Positions 42,300 to 54,618 of a stretch of 64,000 nt of DNA are shown one piece after another. The translations under genes were made by a program, and so were the position numbers. The DNA comes from Trichaptum fuscoviolaceum (Eukaryota; Basidiomycota; Agaricomycetes; Hymenochaetales; Trichaptaceae): positions 4,774,001 to 4,838,000 of the forward strand of contig CAJSYZ010000005.1 of assembly GCA_910574455.1 (NCBI GenBank). Direction: 5' to 3'. The notes under the pieces are model-generated. The model was not told where the DNA came from, ran no database searches, and was given only the letters and a program-made list of their open reading frames with translations. Every line of letters begins with the position of its first letter. The first letter of the stretch is position 1.

Positions 42300-44522
42300 T
42301 CAGCTTACCCGTCCAGTCATGTTGTTCAAAGCTACCCAGGGAGTAGCATTTGCAGGCGCACCTGCACCTACATTCACACCTACACCCCAACTTCCAGCAC
42401 CCAAGCCACCACCTATCCCAAATTGAGCACCATTATGATATCCGCCACCTCGACCTCCCTCACCTTGCCACTGCGTCCCATTATGACCAGGGATTGGGAC
42501 CGGAGGTTTGATTTTCCCATTTGAACCTCGTGTCCAGAGTGTACACAGCCAGTCAAGAAACGCTATAGTCAAAGACTGCTGTGTGAAGACCTCTCCCGTC
42601 ACCCCTTCATTGCGCTTAGCCCTCCACTTTTCTGAGACGAAAGCCGCATAGAGAGCAATAAGTCCCCCCATATGAATAGCAGAGAACGAAATAGTTAGCA
42701 CTGCTGTAAGAATGTGCTAATTAAATGAAGCAACTATTAGCCCATCACACCATCGCAAAATGTTTGATTGGACATTACTTGTTTCGAGGAGATGGCGAAT
42801 AAACAAAGGCCCGCAGAATATAGTGCACCAGAGACATACAGTGAGATGAATGGGCCTTTCATTAGCCATGTCCGCAGAACAATGTTCAAACACTGGTCTG
42901 GATGTCGACTTACATACATAGATGAGTGTTAATTAAAATTATAGGTCGAGTTGTGTAGCTCACACAAAAGATTGCTCCCAGGCGATTGCCATCAGGCTAT
43001 TTGCCGCAGATGCTATACTGAAAGCCATGGATAGGAATAGAAGCACGTTCACTGCGCTATCAACGGCCGTCAATGTGGTCCCGGAGGTGGACTGTAATGT
43101 TGTAGCAGCAACACCGCAAAAGAATGCGGCGATCGTGGTCATATTGAAGTATTTGGATTGCCTCTGTTGTTGCGCCTCTCGGATATTGGGAATGCCTGTA
43201 CATGATTAATTTTAGCAAGACTTCGCGTGATTTGTATTCTTTCTCACCAGATCTTATGAGCTCGTTCAGCCTTTCTGTCAAGCTTTCTAATTCTGGGGCG
43301 ATTGCCCTTAGAAAAATGTACGATTGAAGCTGACCATCTGGACTAAGTGTATACACAGGTCCTGTCACATTCATCATAATAGTCATGCGTACACCTTCAC
43401 AAAATTGTACAAAGGCAAGCTATATGATCCATCAGCACGGTGGATACAATTATTGAAGGTTACACACTCGGATTTTCGATCTTGCCGACCTGATGGCTTT
43501 GAGGAGTGATTCGTCGTAGTATATACTGATAAACAATAAAATTTGGGCTTCAAGCTTTTCCATCGCGCCCAGAAGGCTGTTTATATGTTTCGTGAGACCC
43601 TCTGTAGAGTGGACATTAGCTTTCACGAATGACATTGCGCAGCAAAAGAAGACAGCACCTATAGGATTGTTGAGAGCATATGTGTAGCTTCGGAAGATTC
43701 TCATATCCTCCCTGATTGATTGTGCGGCTTTCCTAACGTCGCGAGTGACGCTCGCCGGTGTTCCTCCTTGACCAGTATACCTGAATCCATACTCTAACTG
43801 AACAAGCTTTGAAGTGTGTGACTAAACCGTCCTTTCAAGAAGTGATTTGGGCCATACTGTTGTCGTAATTTTATCTATTTCACTATTTGGTAATGATGAG
43901 GCATTAGATAACTTATCTCTAAGTCGCAGTCAAAAGTAAATGATTACATTGCATCTGCGAACTCATCCTGCTGCCAATTAGAGATATCTGAACAGCGATA
44001 GAGAGATTATTACACTGAAAGTTATTCCATTATGTATGACTTACTGGGCGTGGGCCAAGCTGGTGCCAATGGCGGAACTATCGATTGATCCGGCATACCG
44101 TTGGTATATGAAGGCGTCATAACGGGTAGTTGCTGCGGTATCGTCCGGCCGATCGTCCCGGGTGTCAATGGAGGTGGTATAAATGGTGACGGACTTGGAC
44201 TCGTTTGAGTGTCGTTTGGCGGTATCTCAACACCATTACTAGCACGGAAACGCACTGAACGTGGTATTGTCGGTAGCGGAGACTGGGATGAAATCTGTGG
44301 GAGTGCATGGTGCTGGCGCCAGCGTGAGGTTGAATATGGAAGTATAGGCACACTGATGGTCCTTGGTGTCGTAGTCGAGGATATCGAACTCAGCGAGCTT
44401 GGCCGTCTTGTCTTCGGGCTCGCGGTTGTAACAAGTGAGCGAGGCCGCCCCGGAGGGCTTCCAATCATGCATGCCCTTGGTTGAAAGCCAATTGGCAACA
44501 CCGCGTCACGAGCGTTAAACAT
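42300..44522 (-). CDS. Membrane protein with Pro/Ser-rich N-terminus, unknown function
   Basis: Eight exons join in frame into 607 residues: 44522-44045, 43987-43948, 43882-43858, 43797-43468, 43419-43248, 43195-42964, 42908-42779, 42716-42300. Residues 1-160 are rich in Pro, Ser and Thr. A middle soluble part has ALNNPIGAVFFCCAMSF, LEAQILLFISIYYDESL and FCEGVRMTIMMNVTGPVYT. Four likely membrane segments follow (MTTIAAFFCGVAATTL; VNVLLFLSMAFSIASAA; ISLYVSGALYSAGLCLFAI; VLTISFSAIHMGGLIALYAA), and the tail is Gly-rich. It resembles a family of uncharacterised multi-pass proteins that is expanded in mushrooms. Exon 3 is very short (25 nt) and its donor was chosen to keep the frame, so it is the least certain. 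Confidence 0.65.
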
Positions 44523-45471
44523 CTATCTCCTTGACTGAAGTTACGAGTTGTACCTTGAAAGCGAGGTGGATGCCGAGAAGATGGATGCGATGGTCAAGCA
44601 TTACGGTCGATGATAAATACAAAAGAGATGTAGGCGCCCAGGTGTTATTGCCGTAGAGTATATGTACTTGCCTGACCAGAGGATCTGTACACCATGGGAG
44701 CCAGAACACCTTAGAGAGATAGCAGTGTTGTTAAAATAACCTCGGAACATCACGGAACATCGCACTTGCAACTTACCACCGGTAGTACGCGCCGTCACAG
44801 CCTAGGTGAACATTTCACTTGTTTGGCCTATGATGTCCGATGGTGGCATATTGGTATTCACCGCATGCTAGAATCATTTGAAACAAGCATTCAAGTACCC
44901 ACGCAGACTCCAGAGAGTTGTCGTTACTTGAATCTTCTGCTGTTTTCACAAGATGCCAACAATCTTGGCGCGATAAAGATTTATTAGTTTGTGGTATCAC
45001 CTATACTCGACTTGAAAAGGCTGGTGTTATAAGACGTTCATGAACTAACCAGAATATCAATACACGTAGCGGTTACTGTAAAAAGAGCTGGAGTGCCAGT
45101 GCGTCATGATCATCCAGCTATTGAGTCAACTTGAAGCCGTGGGAATGCAGTGCCAGCGTGGCAGGCTGGCAGCGTACCACTGGCAGTGTCATTCAAGTTA
45201 CATACTACTAATGACTTGCCTTAAAGTTTGAACAGCATCCTACTACTACTAGTAGTATGGGAAAGATGTATCTCTATTCAATCGTATGCCAATGCAACAG
45301 AGAAAGCTGTGTAAGTCGGAGGCAAATTCTATCACCAGCTTAATTGAACGTACAATGTGTTCGGGAACAAGATTGGGGCCGATGTCGACCCCTCATAGCT
45401 GTGCATTTTTGCAATGATATTGCCCACTATTCATCTCGTCCACTAGTAGCTTCAGCTCTCCTTCATTCGCG
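44523..45471. other. Intergenic, with CACTGGCA/TACTAGTAG motifs
   Basis: No gene is supported. Between about 45090 and 45260 the same motif set as at 7.2-8.3 kb appears (GCCAGTG, CACTGGCA, CTTGAAG, TACTACTACTAGTAGTA). Confidence 0.5.
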
Positions 45472-47440
45472 ATGGCAGCCCTCCGACGTCGCTCAGCGCT
45501 CATCGAGCACTCCACCGCCCTTCCGGTTCGCAATTCAGCTCGTATTGCTGCTCCTCGGCGAGGGCGTACGACAGAGGGCTTCACCTCCTCGTCGAACCTG
45601 ACGATCATATCTGCATCGGCTGCGGGAACAGATTCAACGTTTTCGACGATGGCGACGCAGACAGACATCCCCGGCACGGGACGCGTTATCGACAAGTACG
45701 TGTTTCAGCCCGCAGGACGTAAGATCGAGGCGTTCATTGGGGGGATTGTGAGGCGGATGTCAACGAGGAAGGTTCGGAGAAGGGAGTCGGCTGCTCGTGC
45801 GTACTGCAAATTGAACGTGGTTTAGTCATTGAACACTGACCTGGTTCACAATAAGTGCTTGCCGATGAGCTCATGACTGCCACACCTTTCGGGCAGGGAG
45901 ACGTCGCACCGCCGTACACGACGAATAGAGAACCTCGGCCGCTCCCACAAATTCCGGAATCGTCTGTCGCGACCCATCCCACCGTTACACCCTGGCTCGC
46001 CCAATCCAGTGCGTTCAGTACTTTTAACGAGCAAAGTGAACGTTCGTACAATGGTTCCGAGGGGCCGTACAGCCTGTCAGTCCTTATCCGCTGAGCTACG
46101 TTCCTGTGTACATGTTCTGATCACCACGCAGATCCCCACCAGCGCCTACAGCTCCTTCTCCGCCTTTCTACTATTACGGCCAGGTTAATGACAATCTGTT
46201 AATTCCCGCACCTGCATCATATACTACCCCTTCCCAACCAACCTACTATCACGAACGGGATATCAGCAATATATACACTTCTCCACCCATGATAAACGCG
46301 CAGGCCCCCACGCCTCCGGTAGTTAATACGTCTGAAGGGCCGTGGTGGCAGCAGCAAAATGAGGCACCGTGAGTTTCATGCCCCTGTTGTGAGCTGACAC
46401 AATGAATAATTCTCCATAGGCTTGTAGTTGTAGCACCTCCAGCGTATGACGTGACGGATCTGCCGCCAGTATCGCAAGTCGCAACGTCCAATGGCCAGGC
46501 ATCTAGTTCTTCGTCTCCTATGAATGAACCGATTCCGAGGTATGATTGACCTCTGTTCTTATTCATGGTTTCTCATAATATCGTTTTGTCCATTAACTGA
46601 CGCTTCACCGTTGAATATGAAGTTCATCCTCGACCTCATCAACTGGAAAACTAATGACGTTTTGCATGAATGACGAGCATGTGTACGCGCCGACTGAGCT
46701 GGACTACGAAGTAGAACTTTCTGGCCTCATTGACGCAGAATTCCCTTTCTAATTTGTTTTGGTTTTCAGAAAGCACTCACCCTCGCACAATCTTTCTTCC
46801 CCTCACTCGCTTCTACTCCAAGGGAGAATATCGCATTCTCGTTTGATACCGTTCCAAACGCAGAAACGGAAAACGGGTCCCCGACCGCGAGTCGTCTGGT
46901 GCGCGTCGTACCCGCAGTTTGGGCACACCTCTGCGAGCGACGAGAAGATCGCGAGGTTGTCCATATCACTGTTATGCGACATCCGAGTCCATCTTCTCAT
47001 CGCAACTATGACTTTGAACCATCACCTGGAAGCACGCGAGATCCTAAAAACTCGTTTGCCTTCGCCCCTGACGCGCTGTCGAGTGCGGACGTGAAGCTGA
47101 TGATGTTCGCGTACGAGGGAGAGCTGGTGTACGTCCCTTCCGCTCCGGACTACGAGGTACATTCATACTACTTGTCTATCTCCTTCGCCAGTTTCCTGAC
47201 CGGAATGTCTGTCATACGTAGCTCGCAATGACTATTGCCCAATCCGCCTTCCCCGTGCTCTCACATGTCGACCGAGAGGACATCGTCTTCAGCGTGAAGT
47301 CGCGTCTTTCGTGTGGCACCACAAAACCAATTCGCATCCCGAGGGAGGCGTGGTCTTGCCTATCGCCCACGCTACCCAATGATGCGATCATTGAGATCTC
47401 GCTTGCCGCTCAAAGCGCGGCAATTGAGTGTTACGCTTGA
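45472..47440 (+). CDS. Hypothetical protein with two tandem related C-terminal units
   Basis: Seven exons (45472-45796, 45856-46075, 46132-46368, 46420-46539, 46623-46710, 46770-47156, 47222-47440) join in frame into 531 residues. The N-terminal 110 residues are basic; the middle is disordered and rich in Pro, Ser, Thr and Tyr. The C-terminal 200 residues contain two related units: LMTFCMNDEHVYAPTELDYE, then KALTLAQSFFP; and LMMFAYEGELVYVPSAPDYE, then LAMTIAQSAFP. An intron falls directly after DYE in both, so the units arose by a duplication that included the intron. No function is recognised; the unit resembles a small beta-rich domain frequent in uncharacterised agaricomycete proteins. Confidence 0.65.
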
Positions 47441-48573
47441 CCGCATGTCTTTATTCATCTTTATCATCGCGATTGCTTCCTTATTCTATAAAAAAAAGAT
47501 AGGTCGTACACCCTGCACTTGTTAGTTGTCTTGTTTATTTTATCATGTATTTGTTATCCTCCTTAGCATCCTCACACCATACTCTGTAAAGATGCTGTAA
47601 GTTGCTCGAATCAAATTTTGTCGAAAAAACTTGCAAAAAATACATACAAGTGCGTGGTGACAGTTCGTGCGGGTAGAATTTCTGAGTAGTTTGGCGAAAA
47701 TCACAGTGCAGCTCTGTGAGTGTCGAAGTCCCCCAAAACAGATGGGACGGCATTAGTATAGTAAATTAGACGCATCAGAACCTAACTAGCCAGCAGCCAT
47801 GACTCATGGCTACTGGCTAACTAGGTACTGACATGGTGGGAATCACAGGTGGATAGCGGTAACGTGTGGGCCAGGGATATGAGGCCGCCGATTTCTCCTA
47901 CCTGCCGTCCGCTCGGCAAGCCCGGGAACTCCACCGGCATGGGATGATACTGCATTCAAGTTTGCAGACTCGGCACTCGGCGGGAAACGCTTGCCATGGG
48001 CAGCTCCGCATCCAATCCTTGTGCGCCAGCACGTCCCAGGACATGTCTGCAATTTGAACCTGGCACATTTCTGAGATGCTCTGCTGAGGGCTTCTACTGG
48101 TAGCTATTTATACAAGCATCGAGAATGATTCCTTCCAATGTACAGTATAATCTATCTGTCAGCTGTCTCTTCTTTTTCTCGCCCTCCGAAACCTCCCAAC
48201 CTCCACATTCGAGACAAATGCATAGACAAATACTATCCACAGTATATATCTCTATCTCTTTCAGTCTGTACATCACTAGCAACAAGCCTAAGAACATGAG
48301 CACGAGCCCAGTTCATTAACACCTTCAAGTTCCATCCCGTCTATATCTGCATCATAATGCAGAGAAGCTCTTCAAATGCTAACGTACACTCCTCGACTAT
48401 CGGAACAATGTCTCGAGTACTGAAGATAAGTCTCATATGCTTGAGAGATAGAAGAGATCAATAGTATATCGCCAATATTTCCCAGTACTATACATACATC
48501 ACATTCCAGATCATGTACATATGATATACAGCTACAAAACAATAAGAATACCTACCTCAATGGCGTAGCAACA
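47441..48573. other. Intergenic; start of segmental duplication copy A
   Basis: From about 47860 the sequence has a diverged counterpart at 56084-56520 (shared words GGCCGCCGATTTCTCC/GGCCGATCTCTCC, CGGCATGGGATGATAC/CGGCATGAGATAATAC, GCAATTTGAACCTG). No gene was seen. Confidence 0.55.
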
Positions 48574-51500
48574 TCATTCCAAAAGCTCTGTCTGCACTTG
48601 TGCTTGTGTCTGCGCCTGTTCTTCCATTGCCAGCTTCGTTTCTGCACTCAACACCCTCAGGAGATTGTAAATCTCCTTCGGTTCTCTATCGTCAAACTTT
48701 GCAGGAAGTCTGCCTTTGGGTGCAGCCTTTCTGCATGTAGCTTCCTGCCTATAAAAGTGTCGCGCGAGATCCCGAGCGTTTATAAATGTCCCACAAGCTG
48801 GATTTGGACACTGCAGAAGCTTAGCAGGGTCATGGCTATCCAAATGTTCCTTCAGTTTGTTCTTGGATTCGTAAGCGGAGTTGCAGCCATCATGTGTGCA
48901 TCTGAACTTCTTGGGCTTCGGGATACGTCCTGGTCCCTTTCCATTGCCACCCTTCTTCTTTGCAGCTGGTGTGGGGAGTGATGCGGTATCTCGCGTTTCC
49001 GTGCCTCTCTTCCGGGACAATACGCTTGGCGCAGAGGGGGGCGTCTGTTGTAGCGTAGGGAGAGACAAGGTGCTTGGTCCCGCTTGCGATGCCAGTGGGC
49101 CGTACGCGACCGACTGCGGGTATGGGTAGGGATCGTTCACAAATGGTACCGCCGCGAGCTGCACCGCAGTTACAGGATAATCGAGTCCTTGGCTCATTCC
49201 AGTATAGTCGAGACAAGCTGCAGAAAACGCAGGAGAATTGACAGGAAGAGAGGCATGACTGTCAGCGCTTGGTGAGGGCGTCGGGAGCTGCGAGCCGTAG
49301 GGGTCCGAAACATCAAGGCCAATTGAAGCTGAAGAACTTCCCGGGCTATGCGCCGGTGTTGGATAGTTCTGCTGACAGGTCAGTCGCATGACTCGCGGGT
49401 AGATCCAGGTAGAGCTCGAGTCCGCGTGTAATCGACGTTGGTGTGGGTAGGGCAGGCAGCTGGTCTTCAGAAGGAGTTAAACAAGTGGCCAGTTCCTGAC
49501 TGGAGGACAGACGAGCTGAGAGTCCTTCCCCATTGAAACTCTGCATGTTCGCAGTGTACTGTATCTCGGACGGAGTGAAAAATAGTCCTCGTTCGAAATC
49601 GAAAGGGAAGTCGATGCTAGCTGTTGAGCCAAAAACGACCTGAGGTAGATTCGCCGTCGTCTCGTCGCTCTGGGTCATTGTATATGTACATACTGGATGT
49701 ACTGTCCGAGAAACAAGTCAGTTGTCTACAATACTCGAGTTACTGCAAGAACTCACAGTTGTTGCCGTATACGTCTTCTGATCCCTCGGCCACGGCATTT
49801 CCGTCTTCGCCTGTGCCCGCTCTCATGTAGCTTTCATTGTCCTCGTAGCCAACGCCTGAATCTACTCCGATACGCCCTGTTCCATACAGGCGAGGCGTTA
49901 ACTGATGAAGTGAGCTCGATGAAGAGTCGTTTTGAGCCAACGTTGACACTGTGGTTGGCTTGTGACTGTCTTCATCAGTGTGGTAAGGCGCTGTGGCCGC
50001 TCGTAAATCTGATCTGCCTTGTCCAATTTGCATCTTGGTCGGTGAAGAGGTACTTCAGAATGAAGGAAGGTATAAAAAGGAGATGAGGACAAACCGGTTG
50101 GAGAGGTACTGGAGGATCGAGTCCCGTGGATGGATGCCGATCATCATCGAACGTACGCCTATACTGTTCTGTGAGCTTGTCGTCCATGATTTAAGAAAGG
50201 TTGATGTTGAGAAGATGTTTGTAAATGTAAGCCTGATTGTTGAGGAAGACAAGTTTGAAGAGGGAGGGAAGAAGAATTGGTGCGATGGTTGTGGTAAGTA
50301 GAGGACAGGTATGTGTTCCACATTACAATTTAAAGCCCGCCGGTGGGCACATTAACGCGCGACGCGACGCGCCTCAAGGTCACGCACAGCGTTTTGGTCT
50401 TGCGACTTGGCTTCTTAAACCACACCGGTCACCACTCTTTCCTTCCCCTAGGAAGTACGGGTGTTCTCTCTATACTAAACCAACATCGCTATGAGAGTGC
50501 TCTGAAGTTTGACTTGTAAAGAAATCTTCAGATGGACTCACCTGTCGATGGGTATACTGACGAAGGCAAATAGCAGTTCGGCTTTCTGCGCAGAGAACCG
50601 GGGAGGTGCCTTCAACAAGCAGAGTCCGTCAAAAGTCGTTGAAAGAGATAGTGATTGCCAGTCCATCTAAACCAATCTTAGCTAGACTCACCTTTTCTCA
50701 TTTCAAGGTAACAAATATGCTTCTCTTTCAAAGATGTAGTTTACTGCATACGAAGGATGAGGTAGTCAGAGGTGACCCAGCTACGGGTTGTTCATGTCCG
50801 TCGATGCAAGCTCTACTCGAAGCACTGCCATGTGTTCATGACGGAACGCCCATGGAAGTGTCATTCCTCTGAGGGAACGCTAGGATGATTCGAAAGTCCG
50901 CCGCCGAGCCTAGCAGAAGCAGTTGGACAAAGCCATCTACCTGCACAGGACGCCGATGAATGAGAGGGCGGTACAGTGCACAAGCCGTCGCCCGTTGCAC
51001 ATTGGACGACACTCGCGCACAGGCAAAGGTTGCCGTGCATGAGCTCCCTAGAGCTGATCGAAGGGCATGTTCAGGAGCGCAAGAGGTGAGTTAAATCCAA
51101 TCAAATCGGACGTCCACAAGCCCGAGTAAATATATTCTTTCATCAGGCATGCATTCCGGACTTCGCGTCGCCAAGATGATGACAGCGACTACGCTGAAAG
51201 CAAAAGACAATCCAGGTATCGATCGACTTCGCGACACCGGATTCAGGTCAATAACAAAGGGAGTATAATAATTCTGTGCTCGACGCGAGATATCTGAGCT
51301 CAGGAGGTAATAACCGACTCCAAGCCCCCTTTCCGTACAAGCAAGCATCAGCTTCAGATGTTGAAGGCTTGTTACATATAAGAGGGGATAAAATCAGGCG
51401 ATCCCCGGGAACAAGAAGAAAGTCAATATCGAAGGTTTGGAACGAGGGTTCGTCCTCGTTTGGCACGATTCTGCATTCCAGATGAGAGCACTTCTAGATG

Positions 51501-52265
51501 CCAAATGCTCACCTATCTGCTTATTCCGTCTTCGCTATCCATAGCTTGTCTTCTCCCCTTTGCGATGTTCCGAGCCTTCAAGTTCATTCTAGCGAGATCT
51601 CATGCCTGGAGCCAAGCTATATAAAGCTTCTATCGGGGCCAACTACTCGTCTTCAGATACACCGCGGCGTCTATCGAGGTGGATAGTGTTTAGTAGGTGC
51701 AAGATTTGAAAAAAATAAGAATTTTTCACCTCAGGCCAGCTTGCAGACTTATTTTCACGGGGTGAGCTGATCAGCTGCATTGCTTCGACTTGAGTAAGTC
51801 ATACATTTCTTGCTCTAGGCTTACTGTAACTTGCAGTTCTCGAGCAGTATCTTTCATCTATCCGATATATCACTGTGAGGTAGCAGAAGCCTGACACGGA
51901 TTTGAGATGACGCAAAAAATAGGTTGGAACAGGTGAGCACTTTCCGAATACTCGATAGAAGCTAGATTATTATAGATGCGATAGTGTCTGTTCTAAGGTG
52001 AAGTATGTGCAGCGGGACGAAAGACGATGATGAAGATAACAGGAAGACGTTCGGGGCGCGCTTCATCAACTTGAAGTTTCCACGCCACACTGCATCAGGA
52101 AATCTCCTTAAAGTGACTTTCTTCTCTTTGCCGTTTTCAAAAGCGTGTCCGAAATCTTTTACTGGACTGCCACGACCACTGGTATGATCTTTACGTTCAA
52201 TACAAAGGTCATATGTGCCCGTGACAAGCTCGACAAGATGATCTATTGGAGGATTGTGCGGATGG
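47860..52265 (+). repeat. Segmental duplication, copy A
   Basis: About 4.4 kb that recurs in the same orientation at 56084-60021 plus 62969-63330. The pairing covers the 3' flank, the zinc-finger gene, its promoter (GCCCGCCGGTGGGCAC at 50336 and 58457), and downstream non-coding DNA. Similarity is highest in the 5' half of the zinc-finger gene. Confidence 0.8.
48574..50187 (-). pseudogene. C2H2 zinc-finger gene, copy A, frameshifted
   Basis: Paralogue of 56701-58307. Exons 50187-50095, 50033-49757 and 49701 onward use the same splice sites. About 32 bp present in copy B are missing near 49376, so the frame breaks after LDLPASHATDL and resumes in another frame at QQNYPTPAHSPGSS. The downstream frame still encodes two zinc fingers: C2H2 FRCTHDGCNSAYESKNKLKE-HLDSH, then CPNPACGTFINARDLARHF with a later Cys. 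If functional it would be a DNA-binding regulator, but as it stands it is truncated unless unusual splicing removes the lesion. The C-terminus ends in a Gln/Thr-rich stretch unlike copy B. Confidence 0.65.
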
Positions 52266-52832
52266 GAACTATGAATGGAAGACTACTGCAATCATCATCT
52301 GAGGCCCACTCGTGCGTCATCATATCTGCGGCCAACCTGTTGTCTTAGCGTTTTCGATGGTGAGCCTTCTTTGCTTCATCTCATATGCTTTTTGGCATCT
52401 AATAATCCCCCTGCTAATATGCTTAGAGCACAACTAAATCGCTGAGAAGTTCTTCATCTCCACAAACATGAGGACAGAAGCAGTGCACACGGCCTCTGAT
52501 ATTCTCGGGCGCCTCACCTACTCATTCATCCCGCTTGTCCTTGCGCGGACACGTACGCCAACCACACTGGCTCTAGCCATCTTGGACTATACAGGAGAAC
52601 CGAATGTGAAGAATGAACTGGACGTACTCGTTCAACATCACACACGAGAATAGGGACAATTGTGCGTTTACTGATGTATGTGATCAGCGCGATGGGCGCG
52701 TGTTGATGGTCGGTATGAATGGAAGAGCTTGGGCATCGTGCTCGGTGAGTAAACACGCTGTTGGCCTCGTTCACGCTATAAAGGCACGCACTTGTCGTCT
52801 CTTCAGACCTTGTGCCCTGTCAATCGTTTACC
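50188..52832. other. Duplicated non-coding DNA between zinc-finger and membrane-protein genes
   Basis: Conserved with copy B to about 52265 but without a convincing gene. One block (GDPATGC, CVHDGTP, AEPSRSSWTKPSTC-like) is shared by both copies at 50770-50960 and 58900-59105, with a stop in copy A. Confidence 0.5.
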
Positions 52833-54618
52833 ATGTTCCTCATTCCCGCCTACTTGTTTCTCGCCCGACACTACGGCACGAGTGCTGTACCCGTCACCTC
52901 GTCCTACGCCGACCCGCTTGTCTACGATGCGCCGATCTTCACGCGGGACGATTGCTCCAACGACTGTTCTTGCCCCGGTCGCTCCGTCTGGGACATCGTC
53001 TGGAGCTGCCTGGCGACGACGTTTGCTGTTACATGGATATCTGTGCACCCGAACGTACCATTTCTCGAGGAGAGTAACTGGTCGCTACTGAAGCGTCGGA
53101 TCTTCCTCATGTGCCTGGCTCTGCTCGCGCCGGAGGTGATGATCATGTGGGCATTCAAGCAGTGGCGAGGCGCCGTGATGATAAGGGAGACGATAAATAA
53201 AGCACGACCGAAACCATGTATTGTTTATTCGTTCTCGAGCTCGGAATAAATTTAGTTGAACAGAATTCGTAGGTGTGCAATGGACAATGACACATGCGCA
53301 TTTTTTGCAGATGGGAGGCTTCAAAGTGAACTACATAAAGGACGACGGCTTTAATGCCAGGTTTTGTTTCCGCTATAAAACAGAGAAGGAGGGGATCGTT
53401 GTGCAGGAAAGCGTCCTCGATTTCTACATGCTTCAGGAACTACTGAAGAAGCAACTGATCGACTTCCCGGATACGACAGCGAAGGAAATCGAGGACAGAA
53501 GCAAAGGTGATGCTCTCTCGAAAGGCGTCGCTCTTCTGCAAATTACTTGGTTCATCATCCAGCTCATCGCACGGGCACACCAGCACTTGACGATCACGGA
53601 GATCGAGCTTACGACGGCTGCGTTGGCCGGACTGAACAGCATCATGTATCTTTTCTGGTGGAACAAGCCGCTCGATGTCCGATGTCCGATCATCATCCGC
53701 ACGAAGGGGTTGGAGAGGCGGCTTGTAGAGGTCAGGAAGGCTAGGAGTGAGTCGCAGAACGAAGGAGAGAGTTGGTCATTTCCCCGCTGGAATTGGTTCC
53801 GGTTGAGAGATTATCTCCGAGGATCCGCACGGTTAATTATCCCGGCACTAACAACGCATCTACAATCCCTTTCCATGTGGCTTCTGAAGACGATCCGCAC
53901 TCTACGTCATCAGATATGCCACCGAAGGCAGAAGGATGCTAATCCCGAGGTCGGACCTATACAAAGCTCAGGTTGTCCGGCGACGAGATCGCACGTTCGC
54001 CGAGCCATCGACTTGATTAAGCTTGTGATCACGAAGCTGTTCTACTTGCCGTACCTGCTCATGTTCCTCCCAATGAACCAGATCCTTAGACCTGAACTCA
54101 TGGACTTCAGTTTACATCCCTTCCGCGATGTCAAGGACAAAATGCACAACAAACCGGCACTCGAACTGCTCTTCAATGAGAAAGACATGGAGTGGATCAT
54201 GTCGATGATGTTCGACAGCGAAGACGCCGAAACGAGGCCGCTTTTGATCTTCTCTTGTTTAGCAGGCGCCGCATTTGGGTCGATCCACTGTGCTGCATGG
54301 CATTTCGAGTTCCCTTCGCCAGTCGAGCGTATCCTTTGGCGGACGGCTTCTCTGACCATCGTAGGCCTGTGTCTTCTCATCATCGCAGTTGCTCCTGTCT
54401 ACAAAATTGTCTATGACAAATGGCACTGGTCTCGTATCATAAATTCTTCGGATACGGTATACTTGACGTTCATAAAAAAAACGGCAGAAACGCTTCCTGC
54501 CATTATATATCCCGTCGCCCGTTTTTCCCTCCTCATTCTCGCCCTCCTGTCCCTTCGTCGCCTTCCTCCCTCCGCGCTCGATGCAGTTGTTTGGACACAA
54601 TTCATACCGCACATTTGA
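52833..54618 (+). CDS. Multi-pass membrane protein, fungal family of unknown function
   Basis: Two exons (52833-53217, 53273-54618; 55-bp intron) give 576 residues. MFLIPAYLFLARHYGTSAVP may be a signal peptide. Family blocks: CSCPGRSVWDIVWSCLATTFAVTW, SVHPNVPF, RIFLMCLALLAPEVMIMWAF, THAHFLQMGGF, KEIEDRSKGDALSKGVALLQ, FWWNKPLDVRCPI, and four or more hydrophobic segments near the C-terminus (LLIFSCLAGAAFGSIHCAAW; ASLTIVGLCLLIIAVAPVYK; FSLLILALLSLRRL). This architecture is widespread in Agaricomycetes but has no assigned function. The frame is intact. It lies between the two copies of the segmental duplication and is not itself duplicated here. Confidence 0.8.

Noticed and set aside
44515..44798. 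Small minus-strand frames upstream of the membrane-protein gene as extra exons
   Set aside because: No splice path keeps the frame into ATG 44522, and no similarity was recognised.
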